Source: Sporosarcina ureae DSM 2281 (GTDB lineage: Bacteria > Bacillota > Bacilli > Bacillales_A > Planococcaceae). From it: a DNA stretch of 64,000 bases. The notes beneath the pieces were generated by a model that was not told the DNA's origin, ran no database searches, and saw only the letters and a program-made list of their open reading frames with translations. A program made the position numbers and the translations under genes. Below, piece after piece: positions 10,258 through 19,977 of this stretch; the first letter of the stretch is position 1; the number at the start of each line of letters is the position of its first letter. The DNA lies in contig NZ_AUDQ01000001.1 in NCBI RefSeq assembly GCF_000425545.1, positions 124,001-188,000 of the forward strand, in the 5' to 3' direction.

Positions 10258-10467
10258 ATGATTTTCAAAGTATATTACCATTTAAACGTACATGAAGTCC
10301 CAGTCCGCGAGAACACACTCAGCTTGTATGTAGAAGCTGAAACAGAAAAAGAAGTCCGTGATCAACTGAAAGATCGCGATCTTATGATTGAATACGTACA
10401 AAAGCTGGAAGGCGAGCATTTAACATATGAACAAGCCTCCCCAGACTTTCACGTTGAGCAGGTCTAA
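10258..10467 (+). CDS. rpoY: RNA polymerase epsilon subunit (DUF1447)
   Basis: 69-aa small polymerase subunit found in Firmicutes, beginning MIFKVYYH with the conserved EVPVRE.T.SLY block. The B. subtilis protein (YkzG) binds core polymerase. It lies 3 bases upstream of rnjA, the same pairing as in B. subtilis, so polymerase and RNase J1 production are coupled. ATG at 10258 behind AAGGAGAG. Confidence 0.95.
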   Translation: MIFKVYYHLNVHEVPVRENTLSLYVEAETEKEVRDQLKDRDLMIEYVQKLEGEHLTYEQASPDFHVEQV

Positions 10468-10470
10468 TCA

Positions 10471-12138
10471 ATGAAATCTATTAAAAACAATGAAACAGCC
10501 GTTTTCGCCCTAGGCGGACTAGGTGAAATCGGTAAAAATACGTATTGTGTACAATTCCAAGATGAAATCATCATTATTGATGCCGGAATCAAATTTCCTG
10601 AAGATGAATTGCTAGGTATTGACTATGTAATTCCAGATTACACGTACCTTGAACGCAATATCGATAAGATTAAAGGACTTTTCATTACACATGGACACGA
10701 AGACCATATCGGGGGAATTCCCTACCTGTTACGCAAAGTGAATGTTCCCGTCTATGGCGGAAAACTAGCAATTGGATTACTTCGCAATAAGTTGGAAGAA
10801 CACGGATTGTTGCGAACTACGGAAATTCATGAAATTGAAGAAGATGATTTTATCAAATTCCGTAAAACAGCAGTATCATTCTTCAGAACTACGCACAGTA
10901 TTCCTGACGCATTCGGTGTGGTGGTTAAAACTCCATCCGGTAACATCGTCCATACAGGAGACTTTAAGTTCGACTTTACACCTGTCGGCGAACCTGCTAA
11001 CTTGCATAAGATGGCCAAAATCGGTAGTGAAGGTGTACTTTGTTTGCTATCAGACAGTACAAATGCAGAAGTACCTAACTTCACAATGTCTGAACGCAAA
11101 GTCGGAGAAAGCCTAAATGATATTTTCCGTACAGTAGATGGCCGGATTATTTTCGCTACATTTGCCTCCAATATCCATAGATTGCAACAGGTGATTGAAT
11201 CAGCGCAGATCTTCGGCCGTAAAATCGCTGTCTTCGGTCGTAGTATGGATAACGCAATTACCATCGGCCGTGAACTCGGATATATTGATGCACCGAAAGA
11301 TTTATTCGTCGATGCTCAATCACTCAACCGACTTCCCGCGAATAAAGTTATGATTTTATGTACGGGTAGTCAAGGTGAACCGATGGCTGCACTATCACGG
11401 ATCGCAAACGGTACACATAGACAAGTTCAAATACAACCTGGAGATACTGTTATTTTCTCTTCTTCACCAATTCCAGGTAATACACTTAGCGTGAACAAAG
11501 CGATTAACTCACTATTCCGTGCTGGTGCAGAAGTTATTCATGGTCCACTGAACAACATTCACACATCTGGTCACGGGTCACAGGAAGAGCAAAAGCTCAT
11601 GTTGCGTTTAATCAAACCGAAATACTTCATGCCAATTCACGGTGAATACCGTATGATGAATATGCACTCTCAACTCGCAATAGACTGCGATGTTGAGCCA
11701 GATAATATTTTCATCATGGGTAACGGTGACGTACTCGCACTTACCGACTCAACAGCAAGGCTTGCTGGACGTGTACCGTCGGGTGATGTTTACATCGACG
11801 GAAGCGGCATCGGCGATATTGGTAACGTCGTACTACGCGACAGACGAATTCTCTCAGAAGATGGTCTGGTCATCGTGGTAGCTACAATTGACACGAAAAA
11901 GAATCGCTTAGTATCCGGTCCCGACCTTATCTCACGCGGATTCGTCTATATGCGTGAATCAGGCGCAATGATTAATGAAGCTCAATATATGTTGTCCAAA
12001 ACATTACAGCGCAAACTGGCTGCTAAACCTGATTCCATCAATAACCTGAAGGGCGACATCATCGATACACTTGTTCCGTATTTATACGAGAAAACGAAGC
12101 GTAAACCTATGATCCTTCCCGTCATCATGGAACTCTAA
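10471..12138 (+). CDS. rnjA: Ribonuclease J1
   Basis: 555-aa metallo-beta-lactamase/beta-CASP nuclease with 5'-3' exonuclease and endonuclease activity in mRNA decay and rRNA maturation. Seen: Zn-binding [10 protein letters not shown] near residue 73, the HTGDFKFD motif, beta-CASP GSQGEP and the HGEYRM loop, then the C-terminal domain needed for oligomerisation. Its own Shine-Dalgarno is weak and lies inside the end of rpoY, suggesting translational coupling. Length and motifs fit RNase J1 rather than J2. Confidence 0.97.
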   Translation: MKSIKNNETAVFALGGLGEIGKNTYCVQFQDEIIIIDAGIKFPEDELLGIDYVIPDYTYLERNIDKIKGLFITHGHEDHIGGIPYLLRKVNVPVYGGKLAIGLLRNKLEEHGLLRTTEIHEIEEDDFIKFRKTAVSFFRTTHSIPDAFGVVVKTPSGNIVHTGDFKFDFTPVGEPANLHKMAKIGSEGVLCLLSDSTNAEVPNFTMSERKVGESLNDIFRTVDGRIIFATFASNIHRLQQVIESAQIFGRKIAVFGRSMDNAITIGRELGYIDAPKDLFVDAQSLNRLPANKVMILCTGSQGEPMAALSRIANGTHRQVQIQPGDTVIFSSSPIPGNTLSVNKAINSLFRAGAEVIHGPLNNIHTSGHGSQEEQKLMLRLIKPKYFMPIHGEYRMMNMHSQLAIDCDVEPDNIFIMGNGDVLALTDSTARLAGRVPSGDVYIDGSGIGDIGNVVLRDRRILSEDGLVIVVATIDTKKNRLVSGPDLISRGFVYMRESGAMINEAQYMLSKTLQRKLAAKPDSINNLKGDIIDTLVPYLYEKTKRKPMILPVIMEL

Positions 12139-12147
12139 AAATTCCAT

Positions 12148-12178
12148 ACAAAAAAGCAAGTGCACGTTAGCACTTGCT
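12148..12178 (-). terminator. Terminator of ktrC
   Basis: Perfect GCAAGTGC/GCACTTGC stem with T6 on the minus strand side (plus-strand A run at 12150-12155). It lies past the ktrC stop, next to the opposing rnjA terminator. Confidence 0.8.
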
Positions 12179-12181
12179 CCA

Positions 12182-12230
12182 GACTGAAGGCAACTCCTGC
12201 AAACTAGGAGCATGTCTTCAGTTTTTTATT
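12182..12230 (+). terminator. Terminator of rpoY-rnjA
   Basis: ACTGAAG...CTTCAGT outer stem with inner ACTCCT/AGGAG stem, followed by TTTTTTATTT on the plus strand, 44 bases after the rnjA stop. Confidence 0.9.
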
Positions 12231-12295
12231 TAGTTTATTTTCATATACAATAAGTGTTTCACGACAAATCAACAGCGCTCTCCCACAATCCACGC

Positions 12296-12955
12296 TTAAT
12301 GCAATGCCCTCCGTTCAAACCGATGAATATCCAGGTCAGAACCAATCACAATCAACACGTCATTAACCTCTATCTGTTCAATCGCCTGTGGAGAAACTAG
12401 TATATGCGTTCCACGCTTGATCGCCACAATATTCACACCGTACTTGGCACGAATGTCCAAATCGATCAGCGAAGAGCCTGCGATGTGATTATTAGCCTGA
12501 ATCTCCACGATGGAGTATTCATCGGACAACTCTAGATAATCTAGTATATTATTCGAAACTAAGTTATTCGCAATTCGCTTCCCCATATCCCGCTCGGGGT
12601 GAACGACTTGATCTGCTCCGATTTTACGCAATACTTTTTCATGATAGTCATTTTGCGCTTTCACTGTAATTCGCTGTACACCGATTTCCTTTAAAATCAG
12701 TGTAGTCAAAATACTCGCTTGAATATTTTCTCCGATTGCGATCACCACATGTTCGAAATTCCGAATTCCTAAAGAACGTAATGCAGCTTCATCTGTAGTA
12801 TCGACAGCTACAGCCTGCGTGGCAATATTCGCGTATTCTTCTACGCGTTCTTCTGACTTATCAATCGCCATAACATCTGCTTCTAGTTCAATCAGTTCCT
12901 TAACAATACTACCTCCGAAACGTCCTAAGCCAATTACTACAAATTCCTTTTTCAT
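12296..12955 (-). CDS. ktrC: Ktr potassium uptake regulatory subunit (KtrC)
   Basis: 219-aa cytosolic RCK protein: N-terminal Rossmann domain (GLGRFGGSI at residue 9; acidic D36 at the end of the second strand) binds ATP/ADP/NAD, and the C-terminal RCK_C domain (about 135-219) is the site where KtrC-type proteins bind c-di-AMP. It gates a KtrB/KtrD membrane subunit. Location beside rnjA matches B. subtilis ktrC. ATG at 12955 behind GAGGAG. The membrane partner KtrD is at 29503-30861. Confidence 0.94.
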   Translation of the reverse strand: MKKEFVVIGLGRFGGSIVKELIELEADVMAIDKSEERVEEYANIATQAVAVDTTDEAALRSLGIRNFEHVVIAIGENIQASILTTLILKEIGVQRITVKAQNDYHEKVLRKIGADQVVHPERDMGKRIANNLVSNNILDYLELSDEYSIVEIQANNHIAGSSLIDLDIRAKYGVNIVAIKRGTHILVSPQAIEQIEVNDVLIVIGSDLDIHRFERRALH

Positions 12956-12991
12956 CTACTTACTCCTCGCTATTGCGAATAGTTATACGTC

Positions 12992-14065
12992 TTATCGCAA
13001 TCCCATTTTAAATTTTAGGAATAACTCATTATACACGCCAAGTGTTTCTAAGCCTAAATTTTCATACACCTCTAGGTTTTTTCTTGCTTCTTCGTCAGGA
13101 TAAAAACGTTCATCACCCGTTGTTTCTTCATCCATAAACGACAAAGCTGAACTATTCGGTGTGGAATAACCTACGTAGTCTGCATTTTGTGCTGCCACTT
13201 CAGGATCAAGCATGAAATTAATGAATTTATACGCTCCTTCAACATTCGTAGATGTTCTCGGGATGACAATATTATCAAACCATAAATTTGAGCCTTCCTT
13301 CGGCACGATATAGTCAATGTCGTCGTTCTCATAGATCATGTCTGCCGCTTGGCCAGACCATGTCAGTGCAACGGACGCTTCATTATTAACCATTAATTGC
13401 GTGACTTCATCACCTATTACGGCTTTGACGTTGGGCCCCATCGTTTCCAGCTTGTCTGTCGCCTCTTTTAGTTCCTGTAAACTTGTTGAATTCAAAGAGT
13501 AGCCAAGTGAATTTAATGATACGCCAATCACTTCACGTGCACTATCTACTAAAATAAGCCTTTGACGCAATGAAGCATCCCATAAACTTTCCCAACTCTC
13601 AAACGTCTGACCTTCTAATAAGGAGGCATTATACGCGATGCCCACAGTTCCCCAGAAGTATGGAATCGAATATTGATTGTCTGGATCAAACGGCAAATTC
13701 ATAAAGTATGGATCGATATGTTTAATGTTCGGGATTTTCGAGAAATCCAGTGGCAGTAATAGATCCTTCTCTTCCATCATCTGCACAGCGTATTCAGAAG
13801 GGACTGTCACATCGTAAGCAGTTCCTCCTTGTTCGATTTTCCCCATCATTCCTTCATTCGAATCAAATGTTTCATAAATTACTTTAATACCCTCTTCCTC
13901 TTCGAATTGCTTCAGAAGATCTGGGTCAATATATTCGCCCCAGTTGTACACAGTAATCGTATCTTTGCCTGCTCGCCCCGCCTTATGCTCGAGCTGATAA
14001 TTAGTGAATAACAAGAGACCAGAAACGAGTATGATCACAAACGCACTGCTAATTAGTCCTTTCAT
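12992..14065 (-). CDS. potD: Spermidine/putrescine ABC transporter substrate-binding protein
   Basis: 357-aa extracytoplasmic binding protein; mature region starts ITVYNWGEYIDPD, typical of PotD, and includes TWSGQAADMIY, part of the polyamine pocket. The N-terminus has one hydrophobic segment (residues 4-23) but no Cys, so the lipobox usual for Gram-positive PotD is missing; it may be held by an uncleaved anchor or released. Its ATG overlaps the potC stop by 4 bases (ATGA). Last gene of potABCD. Confidence 0.93.
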   Translation of the reverse strand: MKGLISSAFVIILVSGLLLFTNYQLEHKAGRAGKDTITVYNWGEYIDPDLLKQFEEEEGIKVIYETFDSNEGMMGKIEQGGTAYDVTVPSEYAVQMMEEKDLLLPLDFSKIPNIKHIDPYFMNLPFDPDNQYSIPYFWGTVGIAYNASLLEGQTFESWESLWDASLRQRLILVDSAREVIGVSLNSLGYSLNSTSLQELKEATDKLETMGPNVKAVIGDEVTQLMVNNEASVALTWSGQAADMIYENDDIDYIVPKEGSNLWFDNIVIPRTSTNVEGAYKFINFMLDPEVAAQNADYVGYSTPNSSALSFMDEETTGDERFYPDEEARKNLEVYENLGLETLGVYNELFLKFKMGLR

Positions 14066-14859
14066 TTCTTCACCCCCTGAGGTGATTTCGCTTTATTTCC
14101 AATTATATAATAACCTAGCACTAGGACCATCGTGAGTAAGAAGATCAAGCCGGACAGTGCATTGATTGTCAAAGTGATTCCTGTACGGGCCATGGAGTAA
14201 ATTTCCACGGATAATGTCGAGAATCCATTTCCAGTTACGAAAAAAGTAACGGCAAAGTCATCCAATGAATAGGTTAACGCGAGGAAAAATCCTGCGAAAA
14301 TACCCGGCTTAATATAAGGCAGTATGACACGTGTCAGTATATCTTTACGTGAAGCTCCTAAATCCAGTGCTGCATCTATTAATGTAGTACTCATTTCTAG
14401 CAATTTTGGCAATACCATGATGACGACTATCGGTATACTAAAAGCGATATGAGAAATTAACACCGAAGCAAAACCCAATTTCACCCCGATCAGTGTGAAT
14501 AATATTAAGAATGACGCACCGATAATTACATCTGGACTAACAATCAATATATTATTCAGTGACAATACCGTCTGACGTGCAGATTTATTTTTCATGAAAT
14601 AAATGGCAAGCGCACCAATCACACCAATCGTGGTAGATAGTAGTGCAGATAATAATGCGATAATGATCGTATTTAAGACAATGATTAGAAGTCGCGTATC
14701 CTGAAATACCGCTTTATAATGTTCTAAAGTGAAGGATTCGAAATTCGACATCCCGCCTCCTGAATTAAAAGAGTAATATATGAGATAAAAAATCGGAGCA
14801 TATAAAATTACAAAGACTGCTGCCAAATAAATTCTCGGCAAGATTCCCAGTTTCCTCAT
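14062..14859 (-). CDS. potC: Spermidine/putrescine ABC transporter permease PotC
   Basis: 265-aa inner-membrane permease with about six transmembrane segments and the EAA loop that contacts the ATPase (DAALDLGASRKDILTRVILP, near residue 160). Overlaps potB and potD by 4 bases each, showing tight translational coupling. Pairs with PotB to form the channel. Confidence 0.94.
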   Translation of the reverse strand: MRKLGILPRIYLAAVFVILYAPIFYLIYYSFNSGGGMSNFESFTLEHYKAVFQDTRLLIIVLNTIIIALLSALLSTTIGVIGALAIYFMKNKSARQTVLSLNNILIVSPDVIIGASFLILFTLIGVKLGFASVLISHIAFSIPIVVIMVLPKLLEMSTTLIDAALDLGASRKDILTRVILPYIKPGIFAGFFLALTYSLDDFAVTFFVTGNGFSTLSVEIYSMARTGITLTINALSGLIFLLTMVLVLGYYIIGNKAKSPQGVKK

Positions 14860-15668
14860 TTAATGATGCCCCCTTTTTTGCCCGATGTCAGTACCATAAT
14901 TAAGAACATGAAAATGATTAAAAACACAGCAATCGTTGAACCCATTCCCCAGTTTTGTGTAACGAGGAATTGTTGTTCAATCGCAGTACCGAGTGTAATT
15001 ACTTTATTACCAGCGATTAAGCGCGTAATCATAAACAGAGATAGTGCCGGAATGAACACAACTTGTATACCCGATTTCACACCATCAGTAGTCATAGGCC
15101 AAATCACTCGTTTAAACGTTACCCATGCATTTGCTCCTAAATCTTTCGAGGCATCAAGTAAAGTAGGATTGATTTTATCCAAGGAATTAAAGATTGGCAA
15201 TATCATAAACGGAATAAATATATACACAGAAACAAACACGAAACTAAAATCAGTGAATAATATTTGCTGACCACCTATACCAACTGCTTCTAAAAAGGCA
15301 TTAATCGGTCCATACTTCCCCATCAACCCGATAAATGCATACGTCTTTAACAACAGATTAATCCATGATGGTATGATAATGAGTAACAACCATAATTGCT
15401 TATGTTTCGTCTTTGTCAAGAAGTAGGCGGTCGGATACGAGATCAATAGAGCAAAAAACGTTATGAGAAACGCATACCAAAACGAACTCATCGTTAATTT
15501 GAAATAGATCGATGTAAAGAAGTTTCGATAGTTAGCCAAAGTTAACTGACCCGAAAGATCGAAAAACGAATAATACACAATGACAACAATCGGTGCTAGT
15601 ACAAATAATAATAACCATGCTGCATACGGTGTGGCATATATAAAGCGTAACGGGTTTTTATTCCTCAT
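14856..15668 (-). CDS. potB: Spermidine/putrescine ABC transporter permease PotB
   Basis: 270-aa permease with about six membrane segments and an EAA loop ([20 protein letters not shown]). Start set at ATG 15668, which has GGAGTGG 6 bases upstream and overlaps the end of potA by 11 bases; the frame is open to 15722 but that ATG lacks a ribosome site. Confidence 0.93.
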   Translation of the reverse strand: MRNKNPLRFIYATPYAAWLLLFVLAPIVVIVYYSFFDLSGQLTLANYRNFFTSIYFKLTMSSFWYAFLITFFALLISYPTAYFLTKTKHKQLWLLLIIIPSWINLLLKTYAFIGLMGKYGPINAFLEAVGIGGQQILFTDFSFVFVSVYIFIPFMILPIFNSLDKINPTLLDASKDLGANAWVTFKRVIWPMTTDGVKSGIQVVFIPALSLFMITRLIAGNKVITLGTAIEQQFLVTQNWGMGSTIAVFLIIFMFLIMVLTSGKKGGIIK

Positions 15669-16764
15669 CTTCCGCCACTCCAAACGATTCCAGACGTGCA
15701 TCAAAGTCAGCTTCAGATTCATTCAGACGCATAACATGAATGTCTGCCGGTTCAAAATCCAAACCGATTAACGTCCCCACATCCGCTGGTTTCGTTGAAT
15801 GGACTAACCACTCATTACCATCAGAGTCATACGTTGAAAGCTCATAGTGTACTCCTCGGAATAATTGTGTATCTACGGTGACGCCTAATTTCCCTTCTTC
15901 GAAGGTTGTCATTTCCAAATCTTCAGGACGAATGACAATATCGACCTTTTCATTGGGGTAGAACCCGCCGTCTACGCAGGCAAACTGTTTCCCAGTGAAT
16001 TCCACTAGATAATCTTCAATAATTCTTCCTGACACCATATTTGATTCACCAATAAAGTCTGCCACAAAACGGTTAATCGGTTCATCGTAAATATCGATCG
16101 GTGTCCCTGACTGTTGAATTTCACCATTATTCATGACGAAAATTTCATCGGACATCGCAAGTGCCTCTTCCTGGTCATGTGTGACAAAAACAAATGTTTT
16201 ACCAAGACGCTGCTGGAGCTCGCGCAATTCATATTGCATTTCAGAACGCAATTTCAAATCTAGCGCAGACAATGGTTCGTCTAGTAAAATCACTTCAGGG
16301 TCGTTAATAATTGCTCTAGCAATCGCAACGCGCTGACGCTGCCCACCTGACATTTCAGTGATTTCTCGTGATTCGTATCCTTCCAGATTGACGAACTTCA
16401 ACGCTTCTTTAACACGACGGTCCACTTCATTCTTTTTCACTTTTTTTATGCGTAAACCAAATGCAACATTCTCATAAACATTCAAATGAGGAAATAATGC
16501 GTAGTCTTGAAATACCGTGTTCACTTGGCGTTCGTTTGCGGGTACAGAGTTAATTTTCTTTCCATTAAAGAAAATCGATCCATCTGTCGCCTCTGTAAAA
16601 CCTGCGATCAAACGTAAAATCGTCGTTTTCCCACAGCCTGAAGGTCCAAGTAATGTATAAAACTTACCGCGTTCCATTTCAAATGAAACACGATCAAGAA
16701 CAGTTGTCGATTCATTGTAGCGTTTTGTGACATTCTCAAAGCGAATAATCGGTTCGGTAGTCAA
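15658..16764 (-). CDS. potA: Spermidine/putrescine ABC transporter ATP-binding protein
   Basis: 368-aa ATPase. Walker A GPSGCGKT (about residue 39), signature [14 protein letters not shown], Walker [13 protein letters not shown], switch His in [10 protein letters not shown], and a C-terminal TOBE-type domain of about 130 residues. Drives polyamine import through PotBC. Start is TTG at 16764, 7 bases after AAGGAGG. First gene of the operon; no adjacent HTH regulator as seen in some other bacteria. Confidence 0.95.
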   Translation of the reverse strand: MTTEPIIRFENVTKRYNESTTVLDRVSFEMERGKFYTLLGPSGCGKTTILRLIAGFTEATDGSIFFNGKKINSVPANERQVNTVFQDYALFPHLNVYENVAFGLRIKKVKKNEVDRRVKEALKFVNLEGYESREITEMSGGQRQRVAIARAIINDPEVILLDEPLSALDLKLRSEMQYELRELQQRLGKTFVFVTHDQEEALAMSDEIFVMNNGEIQQSGTPIDIYDEPINRFVADFIGESNMVSGRIIEDYLVEFTGKQFACVDGGFYPNEKVDIVIRPEDLEMTTFEEGKLGVTVDTQLFRGVHYELSTYDSDGNEWLVHSTKPADVGTLIGLDFEPADIHVMRLNESEADFDARLESFGVAEDEE

Positions 16765-16964
16765 TAGATTTCCTCCTTATGTAACGTATTATTTCCTATC
16801 ATAACTGAACAGTTGTAAACTTACTTATTATACACAAAATGATAGTGAAATCAACTATCTATAAAATGTCGAATAACAAAACAGCCTGCAGGAAAATGGT
16901 CATGAAAATTGTCTTTTCGCAGATGACATAGTAGAATGAAACGATATGTTAAGGAGGGATTCAG

Positions 16965-17267
16965 TTGGAAGACCATTTATTTTTTTATCTGGACTCTGAT
17001 GCCAAGCGGAATCGAAAAGCCGAGCCCGCAACAAGAGAAAATTATCTAGAAGGAATTTTTCTAGTAAACAATAAGAAAATCCGAACGTGGAAAGAGATGG
17101 CTTCTCATTGCGTAGAGTGCATGGAACCATTACATTATAGCGATGAATTTGACGCACGTTACTGCAAAGATTGCGATGAATGGCGAGAAATGATTTGCGA
17201 TCCGAATTGCAAGACGTGTCAAACACGCCCAGTAAAACCTTCTGACTGCAAACAAGACTTTGAGTAA
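16965..17267 (+). CDS. Cys-rich zinc-ribbon-like hypothetical protein
   Basis: 100 aa; start TTG at 16965 with AAGGAGGG 7 bases upstream and no alternative. Two CxxC pairs spaced like a zinc ribbon (HCVEC near residue 47 and YCKDC near 65) are followed by a second Cys cluster (CDPNCKTC). The N-terminal half is basic/aromatic. Metal binding is likely from the spacing; function is unknown. It lies between potA (divergent) and ykuU and may have its own promoter. Confidence 0.8.
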   Translation: MEDHLFFYLDSDAKRNRKAEPATRENYLEGIFLVNNKKIRTWKEMASHCVECMEPLHYSDEFDARYCKDCDEWREMICDPNCKTCQTRPVKPSDCKQDFE

Positions 17268-17307
17268 ACAGATACTCAGATCCTAAATATATAAGGTTTA
17301 CCGCTCT

Positions 17308-17327
17308 TTATAATAATTGTTATTATC
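17308..17327 (+). promoter_or_regulatory. PerR/Fur-like palindrome upstream of ykuU
   Basis: ATAATAA-TTG-TTATTAT is a perfect 7-3-7 inverted repeat at 17310-17326. Read from 17308, 13 of 15 bases match the PerR box TTATAATNATTATAA; it also resembles a Fur box. It lies 16 bases upstream of the ykuU -35 element, so peroxide or iron control is plausible. Confidence 0.5.
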
Positions 17328-17342
17328 TTCAAGTCATTCGCA

Positions 17343-17371
17343 TTGAATTTAAATTGGAACTTTGTTATTCT
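17343..17371 (+). promoter_or_regulatory. Promoter of ykuU
   Basis: TTGAAT (17343-17348), 17-base spacer, TATTCT (17366-17371), about 60 bases before the ykuU ATG. Confidence 0.55.
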
Positions 17372-17433
17372 AGATAAGACTTGTGCAACACAGTCATGTC
17401 GTTGTACGAAAGACTAATTGGAGGTTTTATATA

Positions 17434-17976
17434 ATGGCTGAACGCATGGTAGGTAAACAAGCTCCAGATTTCACAATGGAGGCAGTACTAGCTGACAAAT
17501 CTTTTGGTAAAGTTAGTTTACAAGAAAACATGAAAAACGACAAATGGACAGTTCTTTTCTTCTATCCAATGGATTTCACTTTTGTATGCCCAACTGAAAT
17601 CACTGCAATGTCGGATCGTTACGATGAGTTCGAAGACTTGGATGCAGAAGTAATCGGTGTTTCTACTGATACTATCCACACTCACCTTGCTTGGATTAAC
17701 ACGGATCGTAAAGACAATGGTCTTGAACAACTAAAATACCCACTAGCAGCAGATACTAACCATTCCGTTTCACGTGAGTACGGTGTATTGATCGAAGAAG
17801 AAGGTATTGCATTGCGCGGCCTTTACATCATCAATCCTGAAGGCGAACTTCAGTACCAGACAGTATTCCACAACAATATTGGTCGTGATGTAGACGAGAC
17901 TCTTCGTGTACTACAAGCACTACAAACTGGCGGTCTTTGCCCAGCAAACTGGCGTCCAGGTCAAAAAACTCTTTAA
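17434..17976 (+). CDS. ykuU: 2-Cys peroxiredoxin (YkuU type)
   Basis: 180-aa thiol peroxidase. Peroxidatic Cys in DFTFVCPTEI (about residue 52) and resolving Cys in GGLCPANW near the C-terminus make it a typical dimeric 2-Cys Prx. Start is ATG at 17434 after GGAGG; the longer frame to 17383 lacks a ribosome site. It is followed by ykuV, as in B. subtilis, where the pair forms a peroxide-reducing set. Confidence 0.95.
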   Translation: MAERMVGKQAPDFTMEAVLADKSFGKVSLQENMKNDKWTVLFFYPMDFTFVCPTEITAMSDRYDEFEDLDAEVIGVSTDTIHTHLAWINTDRKDNGLEQLKYPLAADTNHSVSREYGVLIEEEGIALRGLYIINPEGELQYQTVFHNNIGRDVDETLRVLQALQTGGLCPANWRPGQKTL

Positions 17977-17990
17977 TTTTTGGACAACCA

Positions 17991-18025
17991 TCCCCACGCG
18001 TTACACTAATCGTGGGGATTTTTTT
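17991..18025 (+). terminator. Terminator between ykuU and ykuV
   Basis: TCCCCACG and CGTGGGGA form a perfect 8-bp stem followed by TTTTTTT. Partial read-through would allow ykuV to be expressed at a lower level than ykuU. Confidence 0.85.
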
Positions 18026-18065
18026 ATCACATAATATATACCCACTTAGCTAGGAGGAATTCTTG

Positions 18066-18521
18066 ATGAAATTACGTGAACAAATGCCTGAACTTCAAGG
18101 TGCTACTACTTGGTTGAATGGTGAAACTTCTAAATCGGAACTCGTTGGAGAAAAACCGACACTTATCCACTTCTGGTCTGTAAGTTGTCACATGTGCAAA
18201 GAAGCGATGCCGGATGTAAACAATTTCAGAGATCAGTACAAAGATGAACTGAATGTTGTAGCTGTACACATGCCTCGTTCAGAAGATGACGTTGATCTAG
18301 AACAAATCAAGAACGTAGCAGCTGAGCACGATATTACACAACCAATTTTCGTTGATAGTGAATTAAAGTTAAATGATGCATTTGAAAACCAATATGTTCC
18401 TGCGTATTATGTCTTTGACAAAGATGGTCAGTTACGCCACTTCCAAGCGGGCGGCAGTGGTATGAAAATGCTTGAAAAACGTGTGAATCGTGTACTAGAT
18501 GAAATGAAAAAAGAAGATTAA
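18066..18521 (+). CDS. ykuV: Thiol-disulfide oxidoreductase YkuV
   Basis: 151-aa thioredoxin-fold protein lacking a signal peptide, so cytoplasmic. Active site SCHMCKEAMP (CxxC about residue 41) and cis-Pro in QYVPAYYV. Sequence closely follows B. subtilis YkuV, including the C-terminal HFQAGGSGMKML. ATG at 18066 lies 7 bases after AGGAGG. Probable reductant partner of the upstream peroxiredoxin. Confidence 0.95.
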   Translation: MKLREQMPELQGATTWLNGETSKSELVGEKPTLIHFWSVSCHMCKEAMPDVNNFRDQYKDELNVVAVHMPRSEDDVDLEQIKNVAAEHDITQPIFVDSELKLNDAFENQYVPAYYVFDKDGQLRHFQAGGSGMKMLEKRVNRVLDEMKKED

Positions 18522-18529
18522 TCTTACGA

Positions 18530-18559
18530 ACGACTCCTTAGCTAAAGGAGTCGTTTTTT
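18530..18559 (+). terminator. Terminator of ykuV
   Basis: ACGACTCCTT/AAGGAGTCGT stem with a 6-base loop and TTTTTT tail. Confidence 0.92.
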
Positions 18560-18662
18560 CACATCTACTTTCCTCTTAATATGGCATACCAAGCACGATG
18601 CAGACATTGCCAATTTATTTATGATACGATTAGTAAAAAGTTTTTGGAAAGTGAGCTACCGA

Positions 18663-19853
18663 ATGAATAAAATCCCTACAAGCATTGCACTTTACATTCT
18701 CATGTTTAATATGTTCATCGCCATGGCTGGTGTCGGCTTAATTATCCCCATTATGCCTGAATTTTTAGCTACTTTCGGAGTGGCAGGACGTGCACTTGGA
18801 CTATTAATTGCGATGTTCTCTTTTGCACAATTTATCTTCTCACCTATTTCAGGAAACCTTTCAGATAAATACGGCAGAAAAAATATTATTATTTTCGGAT
18901 TGCTTATCTATGGTTTTTCTCAACTAGCTTTCAGTTTATCAACTGAACTATGGATGCTCTACGTTGCACGATTCTTTTCAGGCTTCGGTGCCGCCTTTAT
19001 CGTACCGCCTACAATGGCATTTGTGGCAGATATCACATCAACTAAAAACCGTGGTCGAGGAATGGGATTACTTGGCGCTTCGATGTCTTTAGGCTTTATG
19101 ATAGGTCCTGGAATCGGCGGTTTTTTATCTAAAATCAGCTTATACTTCCCATTTTATTTCGCCGCATCGGCATCTATAGTAGCAGCGATCGTGTCTTTAT
19201 TGCTTCTACCAAATCCTAAGCCTGTGATGCAAGGAATCACAATGAACGAAAACATCTTTCAGCAAATGCGTAGATCCACACAAACTCCTTATTTCGTTAT
19301 GCTGATTGTCATGTTTGTATTTTCATTCGGATTAGCTAATTTTCAATCAACCATCTCGTTATACGTAGATCAAAAATACAATTACACACCTTCTCAAATC
19401 GCAATCATTATTACGGTTGGCGGATTTGTCGGTGTTATTATCCAGACATTTGTCATCGATCGTTTGTTCAAACGTTTTGGAGAAATGCGTATCATACTAA
19501 TCAATTTAGTCATAGCAGCTGTCGCTATGTTAGGTATTTTATTCGTCAACACATTCTTCACTATTCTCTTGGTCGCAACGATTTTCTCTACTACCACTGC
19601 GTTATTACGGCCGGCAGTCAACACGTTAGTCTCGAAACTTGCCGGTAAAGAACAAGGCTACGCGGCAGGTATGATGAATGCCTATATGAGTTTAGGAAAT
19701 ATGATTGGTCCTGCTACAGCTGGATACATATTTGACATAAATATGGAATCACCCTATATAGTCGGCACAATCATTCTACTACTTTGCTTTATTCTTGCGT
19801 TGACCTGGGCAAGGAATAATAAGTCACTTATAGAGTCTGCAAGAACACCATAA
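18663..19853 (+). CDS. MFS transporter, probable drug efflux (12 TM)
   Basis: About 396 aa with 12 hydrophobic segments. Motif A GNLSDKYGRK lies between TM2 and TM3, and a motif-C-like GPGIGGFLS is in TM5, which marks drug/H+ antiporters of the NorA/Bmr group. Start assigned to ATG 18663 with a weak site (GGAAAGTGAG); an in-frame ATG at 18621 has none. Transport substrate unknown. Confidence 0.88.
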   Translation: MNKIPTSIALYILMFNMFIAMAGVGLIIPIMPEFLATFGVAGRALGLLIAMFSFAQFIFSPISGNLSDKYGRKNIIIFGLLIYGFSQLAFSLSTELWMLYVARFFSGFGAAFIVPPTMAFVADITSTKNRGRGMGLLGASMSLGFMIGPGIGGFLSKISLYFPFYFAASASIVAAIVSLLLLPNPKPVMQGITMNENIFQQMRRSTQTPYFVMLIVMFVFSFGLANFQSTISLYVDQKYNYTPSQIAIIITVGGFVGVIIQTFVIDRLFKRFGEMRIILINLVIAAVAMLGILFVNTFFTILLVATIFSTTTALLRPAVNTLVSKLAGKEQGYAAGMMNAYMSLGNMIGPATAGYIFDINMESPYIVGTIILLLCFILALTWARNNKSLIESARTP

Positions 19854-19925
19854 ACAGTATCATGATAGAAGCCCGTAGCAATATTCTAGATGGACGCTTT
19901 CCACTAGTTACAAACTATGCATAAT

Positions 19926-19972
19926 ACAAAAAAGCGAAGACAAACTCTATTACTACTAGAGTTCGTCTTCAC
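19926..19972 (-). terminator. Minus-strand terminator beyond repeat copy 2
   Basis: GAAGAC...GTCTTC outer stem with AACTCT/AGAGTT inner stem, then GCTTTTTTG on the minus strand. It would end transcripts coming from ccpC that read through the repeat. Confidence 0.65.
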
Positions 19973-19977
19973 TCGAG

